A DNA stretch of 64,000 bases, taken from positions 451,103-515,102 of the forward strand of contig NZ_CANKWO010000003.1 in assembly GCF_947487515.1 (NCBI RefSeq), read 5' to 3'. Position numbers and translations under genes: made by a program. How positions within the stretch are numbered: position 1 is the stretch's first letter; every line of letters begins with the position of its first letter. This document shows, one piece after another, positions 35,870 to 45,381 of the stretch. Source of the stretch: an uncultured Litoreibacter sp. Lineage in GTDB: Bacteria; Pseudomonadota; Alphaproteobacteria; Rhodobacterales; Rhodobacteraceae. The notes beneath the pieces were generated by a model. The model did no database searches. It was not told where the DNA came from and worked only from the letters and a program-made list of their open reading frames with translations.

Positions 35870-36508
35870 CTATTGTTTACCACCATGGCCGTGTTGGAAC
35901 TCAAAACCTCGGCCGTCAACTTCTTTTCCCGGTGATAACTTGACGAATTCCTCATACTTCGCATCTAAACTGGCTTTGAAACATAAGCATACGCAAATTC
36001 CGGCAACGCAAATTCCGACTGGAAGCCAATCAGTAAAATTGAGCTCTGTGGAGGCTGATATCTTAACGGCTATCGATGATTGTAAGTGAAAAATAATAAA
36101 TAATATGGCAACAGAAATTCCGAGCCAAAGCTGTATGCGCAGGTGTGAAATTAGCTTGTTTTCGGGTCGGTGTTTTGAAAAATATGCATGGATTTCTTTG
36201 AGGTCAGTTTGTTTGAGAAACTGGCGCTCAATGTTGGCGATCATTACCAAATTTCGATTGTACCAATGTCCAGCGTCTAACACGTGCGCAATGAGCCAAA
36301 AGCATACTAGCAGCACTATGGATGTAGCAACTCCCGCACTAACAATGTTTTTTTCCACTAGGCTGAACGATGCTATCGCTGCAACAAGTGTGGCGACGGA
36401 TTGCCAAACCACCACAATGTGGCGGTTTATATCGTTCAATAGTTGGTTGTACATCGCGATCAGAAAGCCCGATCTGGGATCCGATTCAATTTCTAGTTTA
36501 GCTACCAT
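35870..36508 (-). CDS. Hypothetical four-helix membrane protein in AT-rich insert
   Basis: The 212-residue protein has predicted transmembrane helices at about 31-50, 55-76, 124-143 and 160-178, with a cytoplasmic helical hairpin (HWYNRNLVMIANIERQFLKQ onward) between helices 2 and 3 and a hydrophilic His/Gly-rich C terminus. The two-helices, linker, two-helices layout recalls SLATT-type or other nucleotide-sensing defence membrane effectors, but I cannot assign it. GC is far below flanking core genes. It follows the 209-aa gene by 27 bases and is probably in one operon with it. Confidence 0.6.
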   Translation of the reverse strand: MVAKLEIESDPRSGFLIAMYNQLLNDINRHIVVVWQSVATLVAAIASFSLVEKNIVSAGVATSIVLLVCFWLIAHVLDAGHWYNRNLVMIANIERQFLKQTDLKEIHAYFSKHRPENKLISHLRIQLWLGISVAILFIIFHLQSSIAVKISASTELNFTDWLPVGICVAGICVCLCFKASLDAKYEEFVKLSPGKEVDGRGFEFQHGHGGKQ

Positions 36509-36535
36509 TCTTCATGCCCTCCTCGTGGTGTGCCT

Positions 36536-37165
36536 CTAGGATGTCCATAGTTTGTTCATATTTTCTAACGAACTACGCAAACAGGTTTCATAACCACCTA
36601 TAGGGTGAGGTCGGAATGTTTCTCCGTCGAAATGATCCCCAAACGATGCGTCGAGCGTGAACCTGTTGGTGTCAATGCTTACAACATTGAGCGTTCTAGA
36701 TAACTTGGCTTGAACGTCGGGACGACCGCCAAGGAGATGAACATGCCTATCTCCAAATGACTCCAATGGTATTTCAGTTCCGCCGTATTTGGTTGGCACA
36801 CTAAAGGCCAAGCGAAACTCAACTGGTATCAGCTCATCAATGCGATCGACTAGCTTTAGATCCTTGGGAACAATCGCCACCGCTTCCGAATGTTGAAGTA
36901 GTTTTTCAGCTTGCGAAAGAGTTTCAGATAGTTCCTCGATATTGTCTACATCTCGAGCGATAGTTAATTGGGGCTTCAATTCCTTGGAGATTTCCAAGTG
37001 CTTTTCGAAGTTGTAGTTTTTCCAGTCAATGTCGAGAAACCCACAGTAATCAAAATCGCGAATGTCGCGGGTGTTAGTGTACCGCGCGCCGTTCTTCCAA
37101 CCGTATTCGTGAGCAATCTTTAAAACACGTTTGCTATGACAAACGTATCGAACAACCTTTTCCAA
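36536..37165 (-). CDS. Hypothetical beta/alpha-repeat protein in AT-rich insert
   Basis: The 209-residue protein has regularly spaced hydrophobic strands ending in polar residues (TIARDV 68-73, AVAIVPKD 95-102, FRLAFSVPTKYGG 117-129, HVHLLGG 141-147, VVSIDTN 161-167), as in part of a TIM barrel. It vaguely resembles tRNA-guanine-transglycosylase-like phage or archaeal proteins (DUF6610 comes to mind), at low certainty. The start is TTG at 37165, directly after an in-frame TAA, without a ribosome site. AT-rich codon use and location suggest acquisition by transfer, together with the downstream membrane protein. Confidence 0.6.
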   Translation of the reverse strand: MEKVVRYVCHSKRVLKIAHEYGWKNGARYTNTRDIRDFDYCGFLDIDWKNYNFEKHLEISKELKPQLTIARDVDNIEELSETLSQAEKLLQHSEAVAIVPKDLKLVDRIDELIPVEFRLAFSVPTKYGGTEIPLESFGDRHVHLLGGRPDVQAKLSRTLNVVSIDTNRFTLDASFGDHFDGETFRPHPIGGYETCLRSSLENMNKLWTS

Positions 37166-37206
37166 TTAATGTGTCCATTTATTTAACTTGATGCGGGCAC
37201 ATTAAT
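37165..37206. repeat. Inverted repeat at edge of AT-rich insert, beside carB
   Basis: A perfect 9-bp inverted repeat (attaatgtg at 37165-37173, cacattaat at 37198-37206) extends to 12 bp as RNA with one G-U pair (tcc with ggg). It touches the TTG start of the 209-aa gene and ends nine bases before the carB stop. No U-tract follows on the minus strand, so it is not a typical terminator. It could be an operator or an insertion boundary. Confidence 0.5.
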
Positions 37207-37214
37207 GAGGAAAT

Positions 37215-40200
37215 TTATGTTTGCAACGCCAATACCCCGATTTCACCCTCAACCCGTGCCTTCATGGCCAGCGCACACGCGTGGGCTGCGGCGGCGGTCG
37301 TAAAGTAGGGGATTTTGTCGTAGAGGGCGATGGAGCGGATATCGCGTGAGTCCTCGACGGCCTGCGCGCCCTCGGTCGTGTTGAGGACCAGCGACACCAG
37401 ACCGTCTTTCATCTGATCGACGATGTTCGGGCGACCTTCATAGACCTTGTTGACCGTCTCGCAGTCCAGACCTTGCTCGACCAGCCAGGCCGCCGTGCCG
37501 CGGGTGGCGATCAGCGCGTGGCCGAGGGCTGAGAGCGCGGAGGCGGCCTCGAACATTGCAGGGGTTTTGTCCTCGTTGCGGATAGAGATGAACACCTTGC
37601 CAGTGCCGTCCAACGGCAGCTCGGTGCCCGCGCCCATTTGCGCCTTGAGGAAGGCCATGTGGAAGTTCTTGTCGGAGCCCATAACCTCACCCGTAGAGCG
37701 CATTTCCGGCCCGAGGATTGTATCCACACCGGGGAAGCGGGCGAAGGGCAACACGGCCTCTTTGACCGCATATGTATCGATGATCGGGTCGATCAGGTCG
37801 AAGTCGCCCAGCTTGGCGCCCGCCATAACCTGCGCAGCGATAGACGCGATGGGCGAGCCGATGGCCTTAGCCACAAATGGTACGGTGCGCGAGGCGCGCG
37901 GGTTGACCTCGATCAGGTAGATCACATCGTCCTTGATCGCGAATTGCACGTTCATCAGGCCGACCACGTTCAGGGCAAGGGCCAAGGCCTTCGTCTGGTC
38001 GCGAAGCTGCTGGATGATGTCGTCGGACAAGGAGTATGGCGGCAAGGAACAGGCACTGTCACCGGAGTGCACTCCGGCCTCTTCGATGTGCTGCATGATG
38101 CCCGCGACATGGACGTTTTCGCCGTCGCAAAGTGCGTCGACATCAACCTCGACCGCGCCGGACAGATAGCTGTCGAGCAGAACGGGGCTGTCGCCGGAAA
38201 CCACCACGGCCTCGGAGATGTAGCGTTCCAACTGCGCCTGATCGCGCACGATTTCCATCGCACGGCCACCGAGGACGTAGGAGGGGCGGATCACCAGTGG
38301 GAAACCGATCTCGGCGGCTTTCTCGAAGGCTTCGGCGTCGGAGTGAGCCAGACCATTGTGCGGCTGCTTGAGGCCAAGATTTTGCACCAACTGCTGGAAG
38401 CGTTCGCGGTCTTCTGCCAGATCAATGGCGTCAGGGGATGTGCCGAGGATCGGGATGCCTTCGTCTTGCAGGGCTTGCGCGATTTTCAGCGGAGTTTGGC
38501 CGCCGAATTGCACGATGACACCGTGCAGGGAGCCGTTGTCTTGCTCCACACGCAGGATTTCCATGACGTGCTCAAAGGTAAGCGGCTCGAAGTACAAGCG
38601 GTCAGAGGTGTCGTAGTCGGTCGACACGGTCTCGGGGTTGCAGTTGATCATGATCGTCTCGTAGCCCTGCTTGGTCAGCGCGTAGCAGGCGTGCACACAG
38701 CAGTAGTCGAATTCGATCCCTTGGCCGATGCGGTTCGGGCCGCCCCCCAAGATGACAACCTTTTTGGCATCCGATGGGCGCGCCTCGCATTCGACCTCGC
38801 CCATCATTGGGCTCTCATAGGTGGAATACATGTAGGGGGTTTGCGCCTCGAACTCGGCGGCGCAGGTGTCGATGCGTTTGAACACAGCATTGACGCCAAG
38901 GTTCTGGCGGGCTTTGCGCACGTCGTTTTCGGTGCGACCGGTCAGAATGGCCAAGCGCGCGTCAGAGAAACCGAGCATCTTGAGGTCGCGCAGGGCGTCC
39001 TCGGTCATGGGCAGGCCGTCCTTGCGGATCACGGCTTCGGCTTCGATGATTTCGCGGATACGGTCAAGGAACCACGGGTCAAAGGCCGTGATCTGCTGGA
39101 TTTCGGAATTGGAGAACCCGTAGCGCATGGCGTGGGCGATGACGCGAATGCGGTCTGGGGTTTGCTTGGCCAACTCGCGGGTCAGGGCCTTGTCGATGGC
39201 TTCTTGGGCCAATGCGGTTTTGCCAAACAGAACACCATCACGGAGCTCTTCTTGATCGGCTGCCGGCATGCCGTCCACTTCCGGCTCGTCAAAGCCGGTT
39301 AAGCCGGTTTCCATAGACGCCAGCGCTTTTTGCAGGGATTCGTGGATCGTGCGGCCAATTGCCATGACTTCGCCCACGGATTTCATCGCGGTGGTCAGGT
39401 AGGGCTCGGAGCCCGGGAATTTCTCAAAGGCGAAGCGCGGGATTTTGGTGACAACATAGTCGATGCTTGGCTCAAAGGAGGCAGGCGTCACACCTGTGAT
39501 GTCATTGTCCAACTCGTCCAGCGTGAAACCCACAGCCAGCTTCGCCGCGATCTTGGCAATCGGGAAGCCCGTCGCCTTGGACGCCAAAGCGGAGGAGCGC
39601 GACACGCGTGGGTTCATCTCGATGACGACCATGCGGCCATCGGCTGGGTTCACCGCCCATTGCACGTTGGAGCCGCCGGTCTCGACGCCGATTTCGCGCA
39701 GAACCGCGATCGATGCGTTGCGCATCACTTGGTATTCTTTGTCGGTCAGCGTCAGGGCAGGGGCGACGGTGATACTGTCGCCCGTGTGCACGCCCATCGG
39801 ATCGACGTTTTCAATGGCACATACGATGATGGCGTTGTCGGCGTGGTCGCGCACGACTTCCATCTCGTACTCTTTCCAACCCAGTAGGGATTCGTCGATC
39901 AGGATTTGATTCACTGGGGACGCATCAAGGCCGGTTTTGCAGAAGTGTTCGTAGTCATCACGGTTGTACGCGACGCCGCCGCCTGTGCCACCCAAGGTGA
40001 ACGCGGGGCGGATAATGGCTGGCAGGCCGACGTATTCGATCGCGTCCATGCATTCTTCCATCGTGTTGGCGATGGTGGCTTTCGGATTCTCAAGGCCAAG
40101 GCGGTCCATGGCTTCGCGGAACAATTTGCGGTCCTCGGCCATCTCGATGGCGTCGCGTTTGGCGCCGATCATCTCGACGTTGAACTTGTCGAGGACACCC

Positions 40201-40514
40201 ATTTCTTCCAATGCCAACGAGGTGTTAAGCCCTGTTTGGCCCCCCATTGTGGGCAGCAAGGCGTCGGGGCGTTCTTTCTCGATGATCTTGGCGACAACTT
40301 CTGGGGTGATCGGCTCGATGTAAGTCGCGTCGGCCATATCGGGATCGGTCATGATCGTGGCGGGGTTCGAGTTCACCAGGATGACGCGGTAGCCTTCTTC
40401 GCGAAGCGCTTTACAGGCTTGTGCGCCGGAATAGTCAAACTCGCAGGCCTGCCCGATAACGATGGGGCCTGCGCCGATGATCATGATGGATTTGATATCG
40501 GTTCTTTTTGGCAT
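37215..40514 (-). CDS. carB: Carbamoyl-phosphate synthase large subunit
   Basis: The 1099-residue protein has two homologous ATP-grasp halves (first starts [20 protein letters not shown]; second has [20 protein letters not shown]), an oligomerisation domain between them and a C-terminal MGS allosteric domain. It makes carbamoyl phosphate for arginine and pyrimidine synthesis with the CarA glutaminase subunit, which is not in this window. Length is typical. An AT-rich insert follows its 3' end. Confidence 0.97.
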   Translation of the reverse strand: MPKRTDIKSIMIIGAGPIVIGQACEFDYSGAQACKALREEGYRVILVNSNPATIMTDPDMADATYIEPITPEVVAKIIEKERPDALLPTMGGQTGLNTSLALEEMGVLDKFNVEMIGAKRDAIEMAEDRKLFREAMDRLGLENPKATIANTMEECMDAIEYVGLPAIIRPAFTLGGTGGGVAYNRDDYEHFCKTGLDASPVNQILIDESLLGWKEYEMEVVRDHADNAIIVCAIENVDPMGVHTGDSITVAPALTLTDKEYQVMRNASIAVLREIGVETGGSNVQWAVNPADGRMVVIEMNPRVSRSSALASKATGFPIAKIAAKLAVGFTLDELDNDITGVTPASFEPSIDYVVTKIPRFAFEKFPGSEPYLTTAMKSVGEVMAIGRTIHESLQKALASMETGLTGFDEPEVDGMPAADQEELRDGVLFGKTALAQEAIDKALTRELAKQTPDRIRVIAHAMRYGFSNSEIQQITAFDPWFLDRIREIIEAEAVIRKDGLPMTEDALRDLKMLGFSDARLAILTGRTENDVRKARQNLGVNAVFKRIDTCAAEFEAQTPYMYSTYESPMMGEVECEARPSDAKKVVILGGGPNRIGQGIEFDYCCVHACYALTKQGYETIMINCNPETVSTDYDTSDRLYFEPLTFEHVMEILRVEQDNGSLHGVIVQFGGQTPLKIAQALQDEGIPILGTSPDAIDLAEDRERFQQLVQNLGLKQPHNGLAHSDAEAFEKAAEIGFPLVIRPSYVLGGRAMEIVRDQAQLERYISEAVVVSGDSPVLLDSYLSGAVEVDVDALCDGENVHVAGIMQHIEEAGVHSGDSACSLPPYSLSDDIIQQLRDQTKALALALNVVGLMNVQFAIKDDVIYLIEVNPRASRTVPFVAKAIGSPIASIAAQVMAGAKLGDFDLIDPIIDTYAVKEAVLPFARFPGVDTILGPEMRSTGEVMGSDKNFHMAFLKAQMGAGTELPLDGTGKVFISIRNEDKTPAMFEAASALSALGHALIATRGTAAWLVEQGLDCETVNKVYEGRPNIVDQMKDGLVSLVLNTTEGAQAVEDSRDIRSIALYDKIPYFTTAAAAHACALAMKARVEGEIGVLALQT

Positions 40515-40632
40515 GTTCCGGTCCCCAGTTTGCGCAAATTATCGTGGGTTTAAGGAGTCCACCAAGTGGGCGCAAGGGCATGTAGGGAAGGGATTTGAGA
40601 TTCTTTGTGTGCTTTGTGGCCCCAGTAGAGCT

Positions 40633-40665
40633 GCGCCCCATTTCTTGAAGCCGAAAATGGGGCGC
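40633..40665. repeat. 11-bp hairpin between carB and cfa, U-tract on the plus strand
   Basis: Gcgccccattt (40633-40643) pairs perfectly with aaatggggcgc (40655-40665), with an 11-nt loop. On the plus strand it is followed by tttt, the layout of an intrinsic terminator, but both flanking genes are on the minus strand, where no U-tract follows. It lies 15 bases after the cfa stop and 119 bases before the carB start codon. Confidence 0.55.
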
Positions 40666-40680
40666 TTTTGACCGTTTGGA

Positions 40681-41934
40681 TCATTTTTTGGGAACGAAGC
40701 CCTCGGGAAATGACGAATGCGGCTGGGAAGCGCCATCGACATAGAGGTAATCGCGGGTGATCGGCACCGTGGTTTGATGTTTGTGCAACTGCACATGGTA
40801 CAAAACATGTGGCATGTCAGACAGGCTGAGCTCAGAGGCGATCAGGTAGTAGCGCCACATGCGGATGAAGCGCTCGTCGTAGCCCATCTCGCGAACCTTA
40901 TCGAGTTGATCCTCGAAGCGGATCAACCACTCATAGAGGGTTCTGTCGTAATGGGTCCGCCACACCTCAATGTCGGCGGCTTCCAGCGAGGACTTCTCCA
41001 CGACGCTGACAACCTCGGACAAAGACGGAGTGTAGCCGCCCGGAAAGATGTATTTCTGAAACCACGGGGACAGATTACCCGGCGGGCCAGTGCGTCCGAT
41101 GAAATGGATCAAGGCCACGCCGTCTTCCTTCAGGTTCTTTTCGATCTGACGGAAATAGGTTGGATATTGCGGCTGGCCCACATGCTCCAGCATCCCGACC
41201 GACACGATGCGGTCGAATTGTTCGGTATTGTCGCGGTAGTCTTGCAAGCGGAACTCAACCAAATCGGCCACACCCGCTTCTTTGGCGCGAAGAGTGGCAG
41301 CCTTGCGTTGCTCGTCCGACAGGGTGAGCCCTACAACCTTGGCGCCGTAATCCTTGGCCAATGTGATCGCTAAGCCCCCCCAGCCAGAGCCAATGTCGAG
41401 CACCTTCATCCCGGGCTCGATCAGCAGTTTTCCTGCGATATGGGCTTTTTTGGCGGCTTGGGCCTCCTCCAGCGTAAATGAGGGGTCTTTGAAGTAGGCG
41501 CAAGTGTATTGTTTGTCGTCGTCTAGGAACAGATAATAGAATGGGGTTGAAATGTCGTAATGATGCTCGGCGTTTTTCTTGGCTGTAGCATGGGGAATCC
41601 ACTGATCCCATTTGCGTTTGGCGATGCGTAATTTGCGCGCAATGGATTGCGAAAGCGGTAGGTTTCCGCCCTGGAAATTCTGAACAACAAGGGTCAAAAG
41701 GCCCCGCACGTCGTCATTGTCGATGGTTAGGGTCTCGTCCATATAGGCCTCGCCCATCGCGAGTTCGGGATTGCGAATAAGCTTTCCGGCCAGCCCGTCA
41801 TGCTTGAGCCGCACTGTGACATTTGGTGCGGCGCCATTGCCAACAGTAAAAATCGTGCCAGAATTTAGGTGAACCGTTAGGCTTCCTTCTTTGATGAGCT
41901 GCTTGAGCAAAGTGCCAAGTAGTTTATCCCACAT
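40681..41934 (-). CDS. cfa: Cyclopropane-fatty-acyl-phospholipid synthase
   Basis: The 417-residue SAM-dependent methyltransferase has LDIGSGWGGLAITLAKDYG (motif I), an earlier HYDISTPFYYLFLDDDKQYTCAYF-type block (residues about 145-168), and FIGRTGPPGNLSPWFQKYIF. It adds a methylene bridge to unsaturated membrane lipids. ATG 41934 with gggaag upstream gives the usual start MWDKLLG; an ATG at 41991 adds 19 residues. Confidence 0.92.
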   Translation of the reverse strand: MWDKLLGTLLKQLIKEGSLTVHLNSGTIFTVGNGAAPNVTVRLKHDGLAGKLIRNPELAMGEAYMDETLTIDNDDVRGLLTLVVQNFQGGNLPLSQSIARKLRIAKRKWDQWIPHATAKKNAEHHYDISTPFYYLFLDDDKQYTCAYFKDPSFTLEEAQAAKKAHIAGKLLIEPGMKVLDIGSGWGGLAITLAKDYGAKVVGLTLSDEQRKAATLRAKEAGVADLVEFRLQDYRDNTEQFDRIVSVGMLEHVGQPQYPTYFRQIEKNLKEDGVALIHFIGRTGPPGNLSPWFQKYIFPGGYTPSLSEVVSVVEKSSLEAADIEVWRTHYDRTLYEWLIRFEDQLDKVREMGYDERFIRMWRYYLIASELSLSDMPHVLYHVQLHKHQTTVPITRDYLYVDGASQPHSSFPEGFVPKK

Positions 41935-42123
41935 AAGTATTGCTTCCCCGTTTGTGTTGTAGCGTTCGGCCACTATTATTCGCGCAGGCAAAGGGCCGGA
42001 TTCTTAACAAGTTGTCAATTAATTCACGAGTAAGGCGAAATTGCGCCTCGTTTGCTTGACTTTGGGGCGGATGGCATGTGTATCGGGCCGACACCGATTA
42101 TCGCCAAAGAGGGCCTATATATC

Positions 42124-43899
42124 ATGCACGCTTACCGCAGCCATTCCTGTGCCGACCTGACCGCCGCCAATGTGGGCGATAATGTTCGCCTTTCTGGCTG
42201 GGTTCACCGTGTCCGTGACCACGGCGGCATCCTGTTTATCGACCTTCGCGACCACTACGGTGTGACGCAAGTTTTGGCCGACCCTGACAGCCCTGTGTTC
42301 AAGGACGTCGAAAAAGTCCGCTCCGAGTGGTGTATCCGCATCGACGGCAACGTCATGGCCCGCGCACCGGAACTGGTGAACGAGAAACTGCCAACCGGCG
42401 AAGTCGAGGTTTTCATCCGCGACATCGAGGTTTTGGGCGCATCCGATGAGTTGCCGCTGATGGTGTTCGGCGACCAAGAATACCCAGAAGAAACCCGTTT
42501 GAAGTATCGCTTCTTGGATCTGCGCCGCGAGAAGTTGCAGCGCAACATGATCCTGCGCTCGGATGTTGTCTCCTCCATGCGTCAACGTATGTGGGACATG
42601 AAGTTCAAAGAATTTCAGACGCCAATCATCACGGCCTCCAGCCCTGAAGGTGCGCGCGACTTCCTTGTGCCGTCCCGCCTGCACCCGGGCAAGTTCTACG
42701 CGTTGCCGCAAGCCCCGCAGCAGTTCAAACAACTGTTGATGGTATCTGGCTTCGACAAATATTTCCAGATTGCCCCGTGTTTCCGCGACGAAGACCCACG
42801 CGCCGACCGCTCCCCCACCGATTTCTACCAGCTTGACCTAGAGATGAGCTTTGTGGAGCAAGAGGACGTCTTCAACACCATTCAGCCGGTTGTCCAAGGC
42901 ATCTTTGAAGAGTTCGGCGGCGGGCGCAAAGTTGACAGCGAGTGGGAGCAGATTTCCTACAAGGACGCGGCCCTTTGGTATGGCACCGACAAGCCTGATT
43001 TGCGTAACCCGATTAAGATGCAGGTCGTGTCAGAGCACTTCAAGGAATCCGGCTTCGCCATCTTCGCGAAAATCCTTGAGCAAGACGGCACCGAAATCCG
43101 CGCCATTCCTGCGCCAAAAGGCGGGTCGCGTAAATTTTGTGACCGCATGAATGCGTTTGCACAAAAAGAAGGCCTGCCTGGCATGGGCTACATCTTCTGG
43201 CGTGATCAAGGTGAAGGCATGGAAGCCGCCGGCCCGTTGGCCAAAAACATCGGGCCAGAGCGCACTGAAGCGATCCGCCAGCAACTGGGCCTTGAAGTGG
43301 GCGACGCGGCCTTCTTCTTGGGCGGCAAGCCGTCGTCCTTTGAAGGTGTCGCGGGGCGTGCACGTGTCGAGATCGGCAATGAGCTGGGGCTGACCGACCT
43401 GAACCGCTTTGCCTTCGCATGGATCGTCGACTTCCCGATGTATGAGGCAGATGAGGAAACCGGTAAGATCGATTTCTCGCACAACCCGTTCTCCATGCCA
43501 CAAGGTGGGATGGAAGCGCTGCAAGGTGACCCGCTGGATGTGCTGGGCTACCAATATGATTTAGCGTGTAACGGCTACGAGTTGATTTCGGGCGCGATCC
43601 GGAACCACCGCCCTGAGATCATGTTCAAGGCGTTCGAGCTGGCAGGCTACGGCGAAGAGGAAGTGCGCAAGCGCTTTGGCGGCATGGTCAACGCGTTCAA
43701 ATACGGCGCACCGCCCCACGGTGGCTGTGCAGCAGGCATCGACCGCATCGTGATGTTGTTGGCGGATGAGGCCAACATTCGTGAAGTGATCCTATTCCCG
43801 ATGAACCAACGCGCTGAAGATCTCATGATGGACGCGCCGAACGAGCCAATGGCTGATCAGTTGATGGAATTGGGTCTGCGGGTCATTCCGCAAGACTAA
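42124..43899 (+). CDS. aspS: Aspartyl-tRNA synthetase
   Basis: The 591-residue class IIb synthetase has an OB-fold anticodon domain, motif 2 in [20 protein letters not shown], a GAD insertion domain, and motif 3 [14 protein letters not shown]. It charges tRNA-Asp. ATG 42124 is the normal start ([19 protein letters not shown]); the frame is open 24 codons upstream without a conserved sequence. Whether it also charges tRNA-Asn cannot be judged by eye. Confidence 0.96.
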   Translation: MHAYRSHSCADLTAANVGDNVRLSGWVHRVRDHGGILFIDLRDHYGVTQVLADPDSPVFKDVEKVRSEWCIRIDGNVMARAPELVNEKLPTGEVEVFIRDIEVLGASDELPLMVFGDQEYPEETRLKYRFLDLRREKLQRNMILRSDVVSSMRQRMWDMKFKEFQTPIITASSPEGARDFLVPSRLHPGKFYALPQAPQQFKQLLMVSGFDKYFQIAPCFRDEDPRADRSPTDFYQLDLEMSFVEQEDVFNTIQPVVQGIFEEFGGGRKVDSEWEQISYKDAALWYGTDKPDLRNPIKMQVVSEHFKESGFAIFAKILEQDGTEIRAIPAPKGGSRKFCDRMNAFAQKEGLPGMGYIFWRDQGEGMEAAGPLAKNIGPERTEAIRQQLGLEVGDAAFFLGGKPSSFEGVAGRARVEIGNELGLTDLNRFAFAWIVDFPMYEADEETGKIDFSHNPFSMPQGGMEALQGDPLDVLGYQYDLACNGYELISGAIRNHRPEIMFKAFELAGYGEEEVRKRFGGMVNAFKYGAPPHGGCAAGIDRIVMLLADEANIREVILFPMNQRAEDLMMDAPNEPMADQLMELGLRVIPQD

Positions 43900-44002
43900 A
43901 GCAAGAACCTGCCAAAAGGGGCGGCGCTCAATCATTTTTCAACGGAAATATGCCACGGATACGTTACACTAGCGTTATCCGAGTTGAAGAAAGAGCCGCC
44001 CC

Positions 44003-45379
44003 ATGGCGTTCACGCCTGAAATTGCTGCCATTCGCTTTGGCGAAGGATTGTCTCCGAGCATCGCGCCTGCGAAATCTGTCGCGGAAGTGATGGCGCAGCT
44101 GCGGGGGGATGATCTCGCGGCCGCTGCCTTTCCCATCCCGCCTTTGTCAGATTTATATGGTGATTTCGCAAAGGTGAACGCACTGAAAAAGGCCGCGCGG
44201 CGGGGGCGGAAAGGCCCCGATGCGGATGATCTGTCTCGCTCCTACAAGCAGGCCAGACGGGGATTTAACTCACGCTTGCAAGGGGTTTTCGCGCCATTGG
44301 TGTCGCGGTCAATCACAAGCCCGCAGCCGTTTCGCGAAAGGCTGACTCGTTTTTGGGCGGATCACTTCACGGTGGTGGGCAAAACCAATCTCACGCGCAG
44401 CGCCGTGCCATTTTATATCGAAGAATCCATCCGGCCACATATCGCAGGAAGATTTGTGGACATGTTGAAGGCAGTGATGGTGAGCCCGATGATGCTGGAG
44501 TATTTGGACCAAAACACCTCCGTTGGGCCAAATTCGCGCGGGGCGCGCGGGCGGCGCGGATTGAATGAGAACTTGGCGCGAGAGCTTCTAGAATTGCACA
44601 CGTTGGGCGTTGGGGGCGCCTATAACCAGACCGATGTCCGCCAATTGGCGGAGCTGTTGACTGGCATGAGTACGGACCTCAGCAAGGGGTTCGTGTTTCG
44701 CGCAAAAATCGCAGAGCCGGGTGCGGAAAATGTTCTGGGGCAGGCTTATGGCGGGGGCGCGCCAGCGGTTGAAGATGTCATGGCGTTCTTGGACGACGTG
44801 GCTCGGCATCCCGATACGGCACGACATATTGCGCGCAAGATCGCGGTTCACTTCACCTCTGATACTCCTGATGCGGGGATGGTTGCCGACATGACGCAGC
44901 GGTTTCGTGAAACCGACGGCGATCTATCGGCAGTCTATCAGGTGATGTTGGATCACCCGTTTGCGTGGTCCAGTTTCGGAGAAAAGATCAAGCAGCCGGT
45001 AGATTTCATGCTCTCGGCGATGCGCGTTTTGGAGGTGCCAGCCGTTTCCTTGCGCAAAATGAACCGAACCAAACGTGCGGCCTATGTTTTGACGCCCATG
45101 ACAGCGATGGGGCAGCATTGGTTCAGGCCGGCGGGGCCGGACGGTTGGCCTGAAGAAGCGGCTGCATGGGTGACACCTCAGGGATTGGCGGCGCGAATAC
45201 AGTGGGCGATGTCCGCGCCCTCGGCATTCTACAGAAGCCTGCCTGATCCGCGTGACTTCGCAGAAGTCGCGTTGGGGGGCGCATTGGACAAGAAGGTGGA
45301 ATTCGCGGCCCGCGCTGCGGAGACACGCCGCGAAGGCGTGGGCTTGGTCCTTGCGTCACCAGCATTTCAAAGGAGATAG
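44003..45379 (+). CDS. DUF1800 family protein
   Basis: The 458-residue protein has the DUF1800 core: RFWADHFTVVGKTNLTRSAV, GRRGLNENLARELLELHTLG, QTDVRQLAELLTGMS, and RHIARKIAVHFTSD. The family nearly always pairs with a DUF1501 gene, as here with a two-base gap. I see no N-terminal signal peptide, although the partner has a Tat signal. The molecular role is unknown. A sequence just before the ATG (gccgcccc) can pair with ggggcggc upstream. Confidence 0.85.
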   Translation: MAFTPEIAAIRFGEGLSPSIAPAKSVAEVMAQLRGDDLAAAAFPIPPLSDLYGDFAKVNALKKAARRGRKGPDADDLSRSYKQARRGFNSRLQGVFAPLVSRSITSPQPFRERLTRFWADHFTVVGKTNLTRSAVPFYIEESIRPHIAGRFVDMLKAVMVSPMMLEYLDQNTSVGPNSRGARGRRGLNENLARELLELHTLGVGGAYNQTDVRQLAELLTGMSTDLSKGFVFRAKIAEPGAENVLGQAYGGGAPAVEDVMAFLDDVARHPDTARHIARKIAVHFTSDTPDAGMVADMTQRFRETDGDLSAVYQVMLDHPFAWSSFGEKIKQPVDFMLSAMRVLEVPAVSLRKMNRTKRAAYVLTPMTAMGQHWFRPAGPDGWPEEAAAWVTPQGLAARIQWAMSAPSAFYRSLPDPRDFAEVALGGALDKKVEFAARAAETRREGVGLVLASPAFQRR

Positions 45380-45381
45380 CA

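Noticed and set aside
37638-39302. 554-codon open frame on the plus strand inside carB
   Set aside because: It lies entirely antisense to carB, has no family motifs and shows the composition of a shadow frame of a GC-rich gene.
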